The notes beneath the pieces were generated by a model. It was given only the letters and a program-made list of their open reading frames with translations, ran no database searches and had not been told where the DNA came from. The translations under genes were made by a program, and so were the position numbers. A stretch of DNA of 64,000 nt from Corynebacterium poyangense (lineage in GTDB: Bacteria > Actinomycetota > Actinomycetes > Mycobacteriales > Mycobacteriaceae), in the NCBI RefSeq assembly GCF_014522205.1, contig NZ_CP046884.1, forward strand, positions 1,116,001-1,180,000, in the 5' to 3' direction. Below, in pieces: positions 32,073 through 42,448 of the stretch (position 1 is its first letter; each line of letters starts with the position of its first letter).

Positions 32073-34751
32073 GTGACTGAACATAATTCTGCGCAACGCT
32101 TACTTCTTATTGATGGACACTCGATGGCATTTCGAGCTTTCTATGCTCTGAAACCGGAGAATTTCGCTACTTCAGGCGGACAGCACACTAATGCCGTATA
32201 TGGGTTTTTATCCATGCTGGTCAATATCGTGTCCCAAGAACAACCAAGTCACATGGCCGTTGCGTTTGATGTCGGACGCAAGACTTTCCGCACTGAGAAA
32301 TTCCCCGAGTATAAAGCGCAACGAGACGCTACCCCAGAGGAGTTTAAAGGCCAGGTATCGCTGATCAAGAAAATGCTCGACGCATTGGGCATTTCCTGGT
32401 TAGAGCGGGAGAATTATGAAGCTGATGACATTATTGCCACGTTGGCAACCAAGGCGCAGCCGGAGGGATTTGACATCCTGATTGTGACCGGTGACCGGGA
32501 TTATCTTCAGTTGGTAAATGAGGACATTACTGTTCTTTATCCAATGTCTGGGATGTCAAAATTACATCGCTTTGATCCCGCGGCTGTGGCGGAGAAATAC
32601 GGGGTAACTCCAGCGCAGTATCCTGATTTTGCTGCGTTAAGGGGAGATAGCTCAGATAATCTTCCAGGAATTCCTAAAGTTGGTGAAAAAACGGCCACAA
32701 AGTGGATTGTGCAGTATGACACTCTTGATAATCTCATTGCTCATGCTGAGGATATTAAGGGGGTAGTGGGCCAGAATTTCCGGGAGCGGATTGAGCAGGT
32801 CAAGCTCAATAGATATTTGACTCAGATGATTCGAGATATGGAGCTTCCACTTGGGCCGGAAGAGCTTGGTTTTAAGGGTGTAGACCTGGATAAATTAGCG
32901 GAAAACTTTGATGACCTGCAATTTGGTTCCCAGTTGAGGGAAAGAATTGTGAAGGTGATGGCGCCGGAGCAAAAGGAATTATCGGGTGAGTCTGAGGATC
33001 GGATTCCGCCGACAATAGCTGAGGGATCCTTGGTTGAGTATCTCCAGCAACATGAAGGCAAAGGGCTAGCTTTAGTTGTTGACGGCAACCCTACCCCTGA
33101 AGCAGAGGATGTGTACCGGATTGCGATAGTGGATGAAAAACGCAGCGGCGTCGTCGTTGACCTCGCGGAAGTTGACGTGACAGAAGAACAGGCACTGGTC
33201 CAATGGTTGGAATCAGAAGAACCAAAATTTGTTCACGATGCTAAAACAGCTATACACATGTTCCATGGTCGGGGCATTACCTTCCGCGGCTATCAACACG
33301 ACACCTTATTAGCCGCGTATTTATTGCGGCCGGGTCAGCGAACTTATTCCCTCAAGGATGTCTATCAGCGGCATCTGCAGCGGCAATGGGCTTCCAGCTC
33401 TGAGTCCGAAGGTCAACTCTCTTTCCTTGACAGTATGTCTGATGCGACGGAGCTCTTAGGGCAAGCGGTAGCGGTCTTAGAACTGTCGGAGGCGTTAGTT
33501 AAGGAACTGCAAGATATTGACTCCTATGAGCTTTATGCGGATTTAGAGTTGCCGCTAGCGGGCATTTTAGCGCGCATGGAGATTACGGGAATCGCCATCA
33601 ATAAAGATGTTTTAGAAGATCTTGGCAAGGAATATACCCACCAGGTTGACATTGAAGTAGATGAGGCGCGGAAACTGGTCAATGATCCGACCCTTAACTT
33701 GTCCAGCCCTCGTCAATTACAGACCGTACTTTTTGACCAACTGGGTCTTCCCAAGACGAAGAAGACCAAAACGGGGTATTCCACTGCAGCCAAGGAAATT
33801 GAGCAGTTAGCAGCTAAACACCCGCACCCCTTTTTGCAGCATCTCTTAGCTCATCGAGAATATTCGAAGATGAAAAGCACTATTGAGGGACTGATTAAAG
33901 CCATTAAGCCGGATGGTCGGATCCACACTACTTTTAATCAGACCATTACCAGTACCGGACGGCTTTCCTCGACAGAACCAAATCTGCAAAACATCCCGGT
34001 CCGGACCAGTGCCGGACGAAGAATTCGGTCAGCTTTTAAAGTAGGGGAGGGATATGAGTATCTTCTCACTGCTGATTACTCACAGATTGAAATGCGGGTT
34101 ATGGCGCACCTCTCGGAAGATCCAGGTCTAATTAAGGCATATATTTCCGGTGAAGATCTCCACAATTACGTCGGCTCCCAGGTTTTTGATGTTCCGATTA
34201 CCCAGGTCAATGCGGAACTGCGTCGTCGTGTGAAGGCTTTATCCTACGGTTTGGCTTATGGACTATCGGCTTATGGTCTATCCCAGCAATTAGATATCCC
34301 CGCTGGAGAAGCCAAAGCAATTATGGAAAGCTATTTCCAGCGGTTTGGTAGGGTGCAGCGGTATTTGCACGCCGTCGTGGACAAGGCGCGATACGACGGG
34401 TACACCAGCACCCTTTTCGGGCGTCGTCGCTATCTCCCGGAATTAACATCAACCAGCCGTTTAGCTCGAGAAAATGCTGAGCGGGCCGCACTGAATGCTC
34501 CTATTCAGGGAACAGCGGCGGATATTATCAAGGTTGCCATGATTAGGGTTGATCGGGCATTGATGGATCGGCAGTTGCAGTCCCGCGTTCTTCTTCAGGT
34601 CCATGATGAGTTAGTAGTGGAAGTTGCCGCCGGAGAGCTCGATACTGTTCGTGCCATCGTGGAAAAAGAAATGGACCAGGCAATTTCCCTACGAGTTCCC
34701 CTAGAGGTCTCGGTAGGGATAGGCGCCGACTGGGATGAAGCTGCCCACTAG
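32073..34751 (+). CDS. polA: DNA polymerase I
   Basis: An 892-residue family A polymerase for Okazaki fragment processing and repair. It has an N-terminal 5' nuclease domain (about 1-290; LLIDGHSMAFRAFYAL, TGDRDYLQL, GDSSDNLPGIPKVGEKTA) and a middle 3'-5' exonuclease-like domain. That domain lacks the DxE and downstream Asp residues I would expect of an active proofreader, as in other actinobacterial PolA. The polymerase domain has motif A DYSQIEMRVMAHLSEDPGL, motif B RRVKALSYGLAYGLSAYGL and motif C QVHDELVVEV. The start is GTG 32073 with TAAACT 8 nt upstream, fitting leaderless expression. Confidence 0.96.
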   Translation: MTEHNSAQRLLLIDGHSMAFRAFYALKPENFATSGGQHTNAVYGFLSMLVNIVSQEQPSHMAVAFDVGRKTFRTEKFPEYKAQRDATPEEFKGQVSLIKKMLDALGISWLERENYEADDIIATLATKAQPEGFDILIVTGDRDYLQLVNEDITVLYPMSGMSKLHRFDPAAVAEKYGVTPAQYPDFAALRGDSSDNLPGIPKVGEKTATKWIVQYDTLDNLIAHAEDIKGVVGQNFRERIEQVKLNRYLTQMIRDMELPLGPEELGFKGVDLDKLAENFDDLQFGSQLRERIVKVMAPEQKELSGESEDRIPPTIAEGSLVEYLQQHEGKGLALVVDGNPTPEAEDVYRIAIVDEKRSGVVVDLAEVDVTEEQALVQWLESEEPKFVHDAKTAIHMFHGRGITFRGYQHDTLLAAYLLRPGQRTYSLKDVYQRHLQRQWASSSESEGQLSFLDSMSDATELLGQAVAVLELSEALVKELQDIDSYELYADLELPLAGILARMEITGIAINKDVLEDLGKEYTHQVDIEVDEARKLVNDPTLNLSSPRQLQTVLFDQLGLPKTKKTKTGYSTAAKEIEQLAAKHPHPFLQHLLAHREYSKMKSTIEGLIKAIKPDGRIHTTFNQTITSTGRLSSTEPNLQNIPVRTSAGRRIRSAFKVGEGYEYLLTADYSQIEMRVMAHLSEDPGLIKAYISGEDLHNYVGSQVFDVPITQVNAELRRRVKALSYGLAYGLSAYGLSQQLDIPAGEAKAIMESYFQRFGRVQRYLHAVVDKARYDGYTSTLFGRRRYLPELTSTSRLARENAERAALNAPIQGTAADIIKVAMIRVDRALMDRQLQSRVLLQVHDELVVEVAAGELDTVRAIVEKEMDQAISLRVPLEVSVGIGADWDEAAH

Positions 34752-34805
34752 TGGGGGTAGCAAAGGTGAATAATGACACACCTTCAGAATGATCTGTAGT
34801 TCCAG

Positions 34806-34834
34806 TTGAAATCCCAGGTGGAGATGGGTATGGT
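34806..34834 (+). promoter_or_regulatory. Predicted rpsA promoter
   Basis: -35 TTGAAA at 34806-34811, a 17-nt spacer, and -10 TATGGT at 34829-34834. Transcription would begin near 34841 and give a 5' leader of about 145 nt before the rpsA ATG. Confidence 0.6.
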
Positions 34835-34986
34835 TAGGTCCACGTGTCTGTGTGAGGGTAGTCGCTCATCTTGATAGGGGGTGGGGGCTTACCCAAGCGA
34901 GATCAGAAAACTCGGGTTCACCTGGGGTTCTGAGAGACACACATTGTCCGCAACGATTTCCTATCCAACTCGGAGCACATATACAT

Positions 34987-36441
34987 ATGCCCACTTCCAA
35001 TACCCCTCAGGTAGCCGTCAACGATATCGGTTCTGCTGAGGATTTCCTCGCCGCTGTCGACGCCACCATCAAATATTTCAATGACGGTGACATCGTCGAA
35101 GGCACCGTTGTCAAGGTTGATCACGATGAGGTTCTGCTTGACATCGGATATAAAACCGAGGGTGTTATTCCCTCCCGTGAGCTTTCCATCAAACATGATG
35201 TCGATCCCGAAGAAGTTGTCGAGGTTGGCGACGAGATCGACGCCTTGGTGTTGACCAAGGAAGATAAGGAAGGCCGCCTGATTCTTTCTAAGAAGCGCGC
35301 ACAATATGAGCGTGCTTGGGGAGCTATTGAAGAACTGCAGGAGAAGGACGAACCGGTCACCGGCACCGTCATTGAGGTTGTCAAAGGCGGCCTGATCCTG
35401 GACATCGGTCTTCGTGGCTTCCTGCCCGCCTCTCTGGTAGAGATGCGGCGAGTCCGTGACCTTGAGCCCTACATCGGACAAGAGCTTGAAGCTAAGATCA
35501 TCGAACTGGATAAGCACCGTAACAATGTTGTGCTTTCCCGTCGTGCTTGGTTGGAGCAGACCCAGTCCGAGGTTCGCTCCGACTTCCTGCACAAGCTGCA
35601 AAAGGGTCAGGTCCGCAAGGGCGTTGTTTCTTCCATTGTCAACTTCGGCGCCTTCGTGGATCTCGGCGGAGTTGACGGGCTGGTACACGTTTCTGAGTTG
35701 TCCTGGAAGCACATTGATCACCCGTCCGAGGTTGTCACTGTGGGTGACGAAGTGACCGTTGAGGTGCTCGACGTCGATCTCGATCGCGAGCGCGTATCCC
35801 TGTCTCTGAAAGCAACCCAGGAAGATCCGTGGCGCGTTTTCGCTCGGATCCATGCGGTGGGCCAGATCGTTCCTGGCAAGGTCACCAAGCTGGTGCCTTT
35901 CGGTGCTTTTGTCCGCGTCGAAGAGGGAATCGAAGGCCTGGTCCATATTTCCGAGCTGGCTCAGCGCCACGTGGACGTACCGGATCAGATCGTCAATGTC
36001 GGCGAAGAAGTTATGGTCAAGGTCATCGACATCGACCTCGAGCGTCGTCGTATCTCCCTCTCCCTGAAGCAGGCAGATGCCGACTTCAACGAGGACTTCG
36101 ATCCGACCAAGTACGGTATGGCAGATTCCTACGACGAGCAGGGTAACTACATCTTCCCCGAAGGCTTCGATCCCGAGACCAATGAGTGGATGGAAGGCTA
36201 CGAGGATGCTCAGCGCGAGTGGGAGACCCGCTACGCCGAGGCTGAAAGCCGTTACCAGCTGCACGTCGCACAAATTGAGCGTCACCGTGCCGCTGCTGCC
36301 GAAGCAGCCGAGAAGGAATCTGAGTATTCCTCTGAGGCAGAAGAAGCTCCCGCAACCTCTTATAATGAGGACGCACACTCTGGCACCCTGGCCAGTGATG
36401 AGCAACTTGCTGCTCTCCGGGAGAAGCTCACCGGCAACTAA
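34987..36441 (+). CDS. rpsA: 30S ribosomal protein S1
   Basis: A 484-residue protein with four S1 RNA-binding repeats (about 35-105, 120-190, 205-275 and 290-360) and an acidic C-terminal tail. It helps load mRNA on the ribosome. The N-terminus MPTSNTPQVAVNDIGSAEDF is nearly identical to C. glutamicum RpsA, which fixes the start at 34987 rather than at upstream in-frame codons; CGGAG lies upstream. Codon choice is strongly biased to a preferred set, as expected for a highly expressed gene. Confidence 0.97.
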   Translation: MPTSNTPQVAVNDIGSAEDFLAAVDATIKYFNDGDIVEGTVVKVDHDEVLLDIGYKTEGVIPSRELSIKHDVDPEEVVEVGDEIDALVLTKEDKEGRLILSKKRAQYERAWGAIEELQEKDEPVTGTVIEVVKGGLILDIGLRGFLPASLVEMRRVRDLEPYIGQELEAKIIELDKHRNNVVLSRRAWLEQTQSEVRSDFLHKLQKGQVRKGVVSSIVNFGAFVDLGGVDGLVHVSELSWKHIDHPSEVVTVGDEVTVEVLDVDLDRERVSLSLKATQEDPWRVFARIHAVGQIVPGKVTKLVPFGAFVRVEEGIEGLVHISELAQRHVDVPDQIVNVGEEVMVKVIDIDLERRRISLSLKQADADFNEDFDPTKYGMADSYDEQGNYIFPEGFDPETNEWMEGYEDAQREWETRYAEAESRYQLHVAQIERHRAAAAEAAEKESEYSSEAEEAPATSYNEDAHSGTLASDEQLAALREKLTGN

Positions 36442-36469
36442 AGCTCACCCGATCGGTTGAGGTTTATCG

Positions 36470-36511
36470 CCCCGAGAGCAACCTGATTCTCTGAGGTTGT
36501 TCTCGGGGTTT
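36470..36511 (+). terminator. Intrinsic terminator after rpsA
   Basis: A long stem, CCCCGAGAGCAACCT paired with AGGTTGTTCTCGGGG (one G-T pair, 9-nt loop), followed by TTT. Confidence 0.88.
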
Positions 36512-36584
36512 AGCTATGCCTAAAGGTAGTTGGCTGGATCTAAAAAAATTGCCTGAGTCTTTAGAGTATTTCTGGGAATAGTCG

Positions 36585-36590
36585 TATAAT
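36585..36590 (+). promoter_or_regulatory. Predicted -10 box of ptsG with a leader of about 155 nt
   Basis: A consensus TATAAT at 36585-36590 with a weak -35 region (TAGAGT, 17 nt upstream). The 5' leader to the ptsG ATG would be about 155 nt, from about 36597 to 36753. In C. glutamicum ptsG is controlled by SugR and GlxR; I could not place a convincing site for either here. Confidence 0.55.
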
Positions 36591-36753
36591 CAAACATGTC
36601 AGAACGAAGTCGGGCATAAGCGGGCGTAAAAAATCGAGGAAAATGTCGTTTATGTTTGGACTTTGGTCAACTTCGTGAGCATCATGGCGTGTTGAAGAAC
36701 TGTCGTGAACATTTTTCATGGAGCCATGTTGTCATGTCTTGAAAGGTGCCCAC

Positions 36754-38853
36754 ATGGCGTCAACGACGACTACGTCGCAACATATTTTGGACAATATCGG
36801 TGGTCCGGGCAATATCACTTCGATGACCCACTGTGCTACCCGTTTGCGGTTCCAGTTGGCTGATCAATCCCGCGTTGATATTCCTGCCTTGGAATCTGAC
36901 CCAGCGGTTCTTGGGGTAGTGAAGCAGGGTAGCACTGGACTTCAAGTAATTATGGGAGGGGGTGTAGCAGAGTATTACCAGGGTATAAAGGCTTTGCCGG
37001 GTATGTCTGGCCACGGTGGAGAAGACAGCGCTCAAAGCGGTAAAAAGAACTACGGTGGTGTGCGCGGCAAATACGGCTGGGTAGATTACTGTTTCGAAGT
37101 CCTCTCCGATACCTTCCGTCCTATTCTCTGGGCTCTCTTGGGTGCATCCTTGATCATCACTTTGCTGGTGCTTTTGGACACCTTCGGCGTTCAGGATTTC
37201 CGGCAGGAAATGACAGAGCAGCCTCCCACCTTCCAATTCCTCCACGCAATGTGGAAGTCCGTGTTCTACTTCTTGCCGATCATGGTTGGTGCTACAGCTT
37301 CCCGGAAGCTGGGGGCTAATGAATGGGTTGGCGCGGCTGTTCCGGCTGCTCTTTTGACGCCGACCTTCATTGATATGCAAAAATCCGCAGTCGAGGTCAG
37401 CACGTCAATTTCTGACAAATCCGCGTATTTGACCCATGTCTTTGGGCTGCCCATGTATATCAATGATTACAGCGGGCAGGTGTTCCCGCCATTGTTCGCG
37501 GCGGTGGTTCTCTATTTCGTGGAAAAGGGACTGAAGAAGATTATTCCGGGCGCTATCCAGATGGTGTTCGTTCCTTTCTTCTCCTTGGCCATCATGATTC
37601 CCCTCACCGCGTTTGTGGTGGGACCGTTCGGGCTTCAAGTGGGTAACTGGATTGCTAATTTCTTGTTCTTCCTCAATGAAACGAGCCCGTTCATTTTGGC
37701 AGTGGTTATTCCGTTGCTCTACCCGTTCTTGGTGCCCCTTGGTCTGCACTGGCCACTAAACGCCATCATGATTGTTAACCTCAACACCTTGCAGTATGAC
37801 TTCATTCAAGGTCCGATGGGTGCCTGGAACTTCGCCTGCTTCGGTGTTATCACTGGTGTGTTCATTCTTTCCCTGAAGGAAAAGAATACTCAGATGAGAC
37901 AGGTTTCCGCTGGTGGTATGTTTGCCGGTTTGCTCGGCGGTATTTCCGAACCATCTCTTTATGGTGTGTTGCTTCGGTATCGGAGAAGCTATTACCGGCT
38001 GCTTCCGGGTTGTTTAATCGGCGGTATTGTCATGGGCATTTTCAATGTTAAAGCCTACGCGTTCGTCTTTACCTCTCTGCTGACTGTGGTGGCCATGAAA
38101 CCGGTGTTGGGCTACTGCATTGGTATTGCTGCTGCTTTCTTCTCCTCGTTGCTGTTGACCTTGTTCCTGGACTACCGAACCAAGGAAGAAAAAGCTGAGA
38201 TGCAAGCTCGGATTGCTGCGGAGCGTGAAGCAGCTAATGAAGCCGAGGACGAGCGGATTGCAGCGATTGAGGATCGCAATGCTGCTCCGGTTGTTGCTGG
38301 TGGAGCAGGTGTTGCTACGGCGACTGCAACTCAGACTAAACCAGTTGCGCAAACCAAACCCGTCAAAGAAGCACTGCAACCAGGTACACAGACGTCGGTG
38401 GGGGCGCCTTTGGAAGGCGAGGCAGTGGAATTGTCTGAGGTGCCTGATCCGGCTTTTGCCCAGGGCGCTTTGGGACAAGGTATTGCCATCAAACCAACCG
38501 GTAATACCGTTGTTGCGCCAGCCGATGGAACTATAATTGCGGCCCAAAAGACGGGACACGCAGTAGGACTTCGGTTGGATTCCGGTATTGATATGTTGAT
38601 TCATATCGGCATTGATACGGTCCAAATGCAAGGTGATGGATTTGAGGTTCACGTCGAGCGGAAGCAGCACGTTAAGGCTGGGGATAAATTAATTACCTTT
38701 GATCGGGATAAGATCCATGCCGCCGGATATTCGGATATTACGCCGGTATTGATTTCTAATACGAAGAAATTCGCCAAGGTGGAATCCTATCCCGCGTCGT
38801 CTGTGAGCATTGGTCAAGAAGTGATCAAGGTTTATGCTAAGGACGGCGAGTAG
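36754..38853 (+). CDS. ptsG: Glucose-specific PTS transporter EIIBCA
   Basis: A 699-residue three-domain PTS permease that imports and phosphorylates glucose at the membrane. EIIB (about 8-90) has its phosphorylated Cys in MTHCATRLRF. EIIC (about 115-485) is the membrane channel, with the corynebacterial RGKYGWVDY start and GLHWPLNAIMI. A low-complexity Ala/Thr/Lys linker (about 500-560) leads to EIIA (about 565-695) with its active His in LIHIGIDTVQMQG. It matches C. glutamicum PtsG over its whole length. I chose ATG 36754 with AAAGG upstream. The linker and the downstream hairpin suggest a single-gene unit. Confidence 0.95.
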   Translation: MASTTTTSQHILDNIGGPGNITSMTHCATRLRFQLADQSRVDIPALESDPAVLGVVKQGSTGLQVIMGGGVAEYYQGIKALPGMSGHGGEDSAQSGKKNYGGVRGKYGWVDYCFEVLSDTFRPILWALLGASLIITLLVLLDTFGVQDFRQEMTEQPPTFQFLHAMWKSVFYFLPIMVGATASRKLGANEWVGAAVPAALLTPTFIDMQKSAVEVSTSISDKSAYLTHVFGLPMYINDYSGQVFPPLFAAVVLYFVEKGLKKIIPGAIQMVFVPFFSLAIMIPLTAFVVGPFGLQVGNWIANFLFFLNETSPFILAVVIPLLYPFLVPLGLHWPLNAIMIVNLNTLQYDFIQGPMGAWNFACFGVITGVFILSLKEKNTQMRQVSAGGMFAGLLGGISEPSLYGVLLRYRRSYYRLLPGCLIGGIVMGIFNVKAYAFVFTSLLTVVAMKPVLGYCIGIAAAFFSSLLLTLFLDYRTKEEKAEMQARIAAEREAANEAEDERIAAIEDRNAAPVVAGGAGVATATATQTKPVAQTKPVKEALQPGTQTSVGAPLEGEAVELSEVPDPAFAQGALGQGIAIKPTGNTVVAPADGTIIAAQKTGHAVGLRLDSGIDMLIHIGIDTVQMQGDGFEVHVERKQHVKAGDKLITFDRDKIHAAGYSDITPVLISNTKKFAKVESYPASSVSIGQEVIKVYAKDGE

Positions 38854-38883
38854 TAGCTAAACAGCTACTCGCGGAAACTCAGG

Positions 38884-38912
38884 CTCCCTCATCCGACTTT
38901 CGGGTGGGGGAG
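38884..38912 (+). terminator. Terminator-like hairpin after ptsG
   Basis: A continuous 12-bp stem, CTCCCTCATCCG / CGGGTGGGGGAG (with G-T pairs), and a 5-nt loop. It is followed by TCTCT rather than a clean T run. It lies immediately upstream of the coaE promoter hexamer. Confidence 0.6.
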
Positions 38913-38929
38913 TCTCTACACTCAGAGGT

Positions 38930-39532
38930 ATGTTAAAAATAGGTCTGACTGGTGGGATTGGCAGCGGGAAATCCACCATGGCTGCGCTGTTATCCCAGCA
39001 CGGGTTGAGAGTTATTGATGCTGATGCGATTGCTCGGGAGATTGTGGAACCGGGGCAACCGGCATTGACCGAACTAGTAGAGCATTTTGGCAGCGAAATC
39101 ATTCAGTCCGACGGCCAGCTGGATCGGGCGCGTCTAGCCCAGCTTGCTTTTTCTTCGCCAGAGGAAACCGAGGTACTGAATAGGATTACCCATCCGCGGA
39201 TTGCTCAGGAAACGCAGCGGAGATTTGATGAAGCTGAGCGAGATGGGGAAACAGCCATCATCTATGACATGCCGCTATTAGTTGAAAATGGCCATTATCA
39301 TGACATGGATCTCAACGTGGTGGTTGAGGTGGATCGAGAAGAAAGAATTCGACGCCTGACTACCTCGCGGGGTTTAGCGAAAGATGACGTAAAACGTCGC
39401 ATTGCTGCTCAAGCTACAGATGGTGAGCGTCGGGCTGTCGCCGATGTCATCATTGACAACAATGGTTCGGTTGAGGATCTCAGACCTCAAATAAAAAAAC
39501 TGCTAAACCGCATCGCTAGTTACTCCACGTGA
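38930..39532 (+). CDS. coaE: Dephospho-CoA kinase
   Basis: A 200-residue P-loop kinase for the last step of CoA synthesis. Walker A is IGLTGGIGSGKSTMAALL at the N-terminus, followed by VIDADAIAREIVEPG and IYDMPLLVENG, then a C-terminal RRLTTSRGL segment. A TACACT hexamer 7 nt before the ATG points to a leaderless mRNA. The 3' end overlaps the convergent lipoprotein gene by 13 nt. In many actinobacteria CoaE has an extra C-terminal domain; that is absent here, as in corynebacteria. Confidence 0.95.
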   Translation: MLKIGLTGGIGSGKSTMAALLSQHGLRVIDADAIAREIVEPGQPALTELVEHFGSEIIQSDGQLDRARLAQLAFSSPEETEVLNRITHPRIAQETQRRFDEAERDGETAIIYDMPLLVENGHYHDMDLNVVVEVDREERIRRLTTSRGLAKDDVKRRIAAQATDGERRAVADVIIDNNGSVEDLRPQIKKLLNRIASYST

Positions 39533-40155
39533 TAGGCCTCCTGATTGAAACTAAAAGAGTGCTCGTCTAATTGACATTTCACCTCTTGATCCTGGGTAAC
39601 TCCGCAGCGAATACCATCTAGCTCTAGGTATTGACCTGGTTGCAGAGTTTTCACCCCAGGTTGGGCACTGAGTGGGCGATTAGCCTGAATTACCCGTGCC
39701 CCATCCTGTCGGTTAATGCTTAAGGCATTTCCTGATGCCGGAAGATCTAGCCGGCACAGAGCTGAGGCTTCATTATTATCCTTCGTGGTGGGGTGTAATT
39801 CGCAATAGTCACCGCGGGTGGTCGTAAACATATACCCCTTTTGCTCAGGGTAAATATGATAAGCGGCAAAAGCGTCTCCCTGGTCTGGGGTAATATTCTT
39901 CCACGAGTCTGGGGAGGCGTCGTTCCCCTGAGACTCAGAAGCCGAATGAGTAGCGCTATTGGTGGCAGAATTCTTCTCAGTTTCCTGAATAGTTGTCGGT
40001 TCAGCCGTCATTGATACGGTACTGACAACACTGCTCTCCTTAGAATGACTATCGTTATTATTTCCTGATTCACCGCTATTCGTGCTGCAACTAGCTATAC
40101 CAAGAGCACAAATGGTCACGGGGAAGAGAAGGAGTTTCTGGGAGAATTCTTTCAT
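39520..40155 (-). CDS. Predicted lipoprotein of unknown function
   Basis: A 211-residue secreted lipoprotein. The signal peptide ends in a lipobox (GIASC, Cys 23). Next comes a Ser/Thr/Asn-rich low-complexity spacer (about 24-80), then a compact domain with Cys residues in YCELHP, ALCRLDLPAS, IRCGVTQ and VKCQLDE. Such a domain could be held by disulfides at the cell surface. No family was recognised. A TAGCCT hexamer 6 nt before the ATG suggests leaderless expression. It is convergent with coaE and divergent from uvrB. Confidence 0.75.
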   Translation of the reverse strand: MKEFSQKLLLFPVTICALGIASCSTNSGESGNNNDSHSKESSVVSTVSMTAEPTTIQETEKNSATNSATHSASESQGNDASPDSWKNITPDQGDAFAAYHIYPEQKGYMFTTTRGDYCELHPTTKDNNEASALCRLDLPASGNALSINRQDGARVIQANRPLSAQPGVKTLQPGQYLELDGIRCGVTQDQEVKCQLDEHSFSFNQEAYHVE

Positions 40156-40232
40156 GTTGTCAGGCTATGTCACCTAGCGAACAGTTTCAATATGATCGAC
40201 CACGCAAAGCGAAGTAGCGTACCCTGGTACGC

Positions 40233-42341
40233 ATGGCTTTTGCAGCTGAGCAACCAGTTTTATCGTATTCAGAGTTTCGTCCCGTTGGTGAAGTTGAGCG
40301 TAGCGAGGGTGAGTTTCGGGTAGAGTCCGACTACCAACCCTCAGGTGACCAACCCGGCGCTATCAAAGAATTAGATGAACGACTTCGTCGTGGTGAACGT
40401 GATGTGGTTCTTATGGGTGCCACGGGTACTGGTAAATCAGCAACGGCAGCGTGGCTTATTGAGCAGCAACAACGTCCTACCTTAGTTATGGCACCGAATA
40501 AGACCTTAGCTGCGCAATTAGCTAACGAGCTTAGGCAACTATTGCCGCATAACGCGGTGGAATACTTTGTTAGTTATTATGACTACTACCAGCCAGAAGC
40601 GTATATCGCCCAGACCGATACGTATATAGAAAAAGACTCCTCAATTAATGAAGACGTAGAACGGCTTCGCCACTCCGCGACCTCTGCTTTATTATCTCGA
40701 CGTGATGTGGTGGTGGTGAGTTCGGTTTCGTGTATTTATGGTTTAGGAACCCCACAGTCATATTTAGATCGCTCAATTGTTTTGCAAGTTGGGGAAGAAG
40801 TCGAGCGAGATCGGTTTTTAAGACTCCTCGTAGATATTCAATATGATCGCAACGACGTTGCTTTCACCAGAGGAGCATTCCGCGTTAAAGGCGATACAGT
40901 TGATATCATTCCCGCCTATGAAGAACTCGCTGTCCGCGTCGAATTTTTTGGCGACGAAATTGATGCACTTTTTTATATTCACCCACTAACAGGCGATGTC
41001 ATCCGGCAAGTGAAAGAATTAAGAATATTCCCAGCAACTCACTACGTCGCTAGCCCAGAACGCATGGAACGAGCAGTCGCCGATATTAAAGAGGAACTTT
41101 CTCAACGTTTAGCGACCTTAGAAAATCGTGGAAAGCTGCTAGAAGCGCAGCGCTTAAGAATGCGCACCGAATATGACTTGGAAATGATTCAACAAGTGGG
41201 TTTCTGTTCTGGGATTGAGAATTATTCCCGGCATATTGATGGTCGTGCCGCAGGGTCAGCGCCTGCAACGCTCATTGATTATTTCCCTGAGGATTTTCTC
41301 ACCATTATCGATGAATCCCACGTCACCGTTCCTCAGATTGGTGGAATGTATGAAGGGGATATGTCGCGCAAGCGCAACCTTGTGGAACATGGTTTCCGAC
41401 TCCCCTCAGCCTTAGACAATAGGCCGCTGACCTGGAATGAATTTGAAGATAGGGTAGGCCAAACAGTCTATATGTCAGCTACCCCCGGGCCCTATGAATT
41501 AAGTGCTAGCGGTGGGGAATTTGTGGAACAGGTAATTCGTCCCACTGGGCTGGTAGACCCGAAAGTGATAGTAAAGCCGACCCGAGGGCAAATCGATGAT
41601 TTAGTAGAGCATATTCGACAGCGGACTGCCATCAATGAACGAGTCCTCGTGACGACATTGACGAAGAAAATGGCAGAAGATTTAAGTGATTATCTTCTCG
41701 AATTGGGAATTAAGGTTCGCTATTTGCACTCAGATATTGATACTTTGCACCGGGTTGAATTACTACGACAGCTTCGCCTGGGTGAATTCGATGTCCTGGT
41801 AGGTATTAACCTGCTACGCGAGGGTTTAGATCTTCCCGAGGTGTCCTTGGTAGCGATTCTTGATGCGGATAAAGAAGGATTCCTGCGTTCTTCAACTTCT
41901 CTCATTCAAACTATTGGTCGGGCTGCGCGGAACGTGTCGGGTGAAGTGATTATGTATGCCGATAGCGTTACTGATTCTATGCGTTATGCTATTGAGGAAA
42001 CGGAGCGACGTCGGGAAAAGCAGATTGCGTACAACACTGAACATGGAATAGATCCTCAACCGCTGCGTAAAAAAATTGCTGATATTTTGGATCAAGTTCA
42101 TGAGCGCCGAGACGCCGCGGAGGACTCGGGTGCTGCCGGTGACACGGTACTAGCCCACCCGGTTGAGCGTCGGGAAATTTCACAACTTCCTGCGGATCAA
42201 GTACAGAAACTGATCGATGATTTGACGCAGCAAATGGGGGAGGCTGCCCGAGATTTGAAGTTTGAATTGGCGGCCCGCCTTCGTGATGAAATCCATGACC
42301 TGCGTCAAGAGTTGCGGGGATTAAAAGAAATGGGGATGTAG
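40233..42341 (+). CDS. uvrB: Excinuclease ABC subunit B
   Basis: A 702-residue helicase-like damage verifier of nucleotide excision repair. Walker A is [17 protein letters not shown], the beta-hairpin region [21 protein letters not shown] inserts at lesions (seen as [14 protein letters not shown] plus IEKDSSIN), motif II has DESH, and the C-terminal UVR domain that binds UvrC lies at about 655-695. A TACCCT hexamer 7 nt before the ATG suggests leaderless transcription. uvrA lies about 5 kb downstream in the same direction. Confidence 0.97.
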   Translation: MAFAAEQPVLSYSEFRPVGEVERSEGEFRVESDYQPSGDQPGAIKELDERLRRGERDVVLMGATGTGKSATAAWLIEQQQRPTLVMAPNKTLAAQLANELRQLLPHNAVEYFVSYYDYYQPEAYIAQTDTYIEKDSSINEDVERLRHSATSALLSRRDVVVVSSVSCIYGLGTPQSYLDRSIVLQVGEEVERDRFLRLLVDIQYDRNDVAFTRGAFRVKGDTVDIIPAYEELAVRVEFFGDEIDALFYIHPLTGDVIRQVKELRIFPATHYVASPERMERAVADIKEELSQRLATLENRGKLLEAQRLRMRTEYDLEMIQQVGFCSGIENYSRHIDGRAAGSAPATLIDYFPEDFLTIIDESHVTVPQIGGMYEGDMSRKRNLVEHGFRLPSALDNRPLTWNEFEDRVGQTVYMSATPGPYELSASGGEFVEQVIRPTGLVDPKVIVKPTRGQIDDLVEHIRQRTAINERVLVTTLTKKMAEDLSDYLLELGIKVRYLHSDIDTLHRVELLRQLRLGEFDVLVGINLLREGLDLPEVSLVAILDADKEGFLRSSTSLIQTIGRAARNVSGEVIMYADSVTDSMRYAIEETERRREKQIAYNTEHGIDPQPLRKKIADILDQVHERRDAAEDSGAAGDTVLAHPVERREISQLPADQVQKLIDDLTQQMGEAARDLKFELAARLRDEIHDLRQELRGLKEMGM

Positions 42342-42448
42342 GCGACATACCGTCGTGCCGCTGCCGCTGGATCCTGGTACAACAGTTAGCTGTAAGAGAC
42401 ATGAGCACCCAGATAAGGGTGTGCCGTCTAATCTGAAGAAGAGAGACG

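Noticed and set aside
34852..34986. Extended N-terminus for S1
   Set aside because: The extension is not in known corynebacterial S1 proteins; the predicted promoter and the GGAG before 34987 put the real start there.
34918..36405. 495-codon open frame opposite rpsA
   Set aside because: It mirrors the S1 gene exactly. The strong codon preference of rpsA leaves few stops on the other strand; no homology, promoter or ribosome-binding site was seen.
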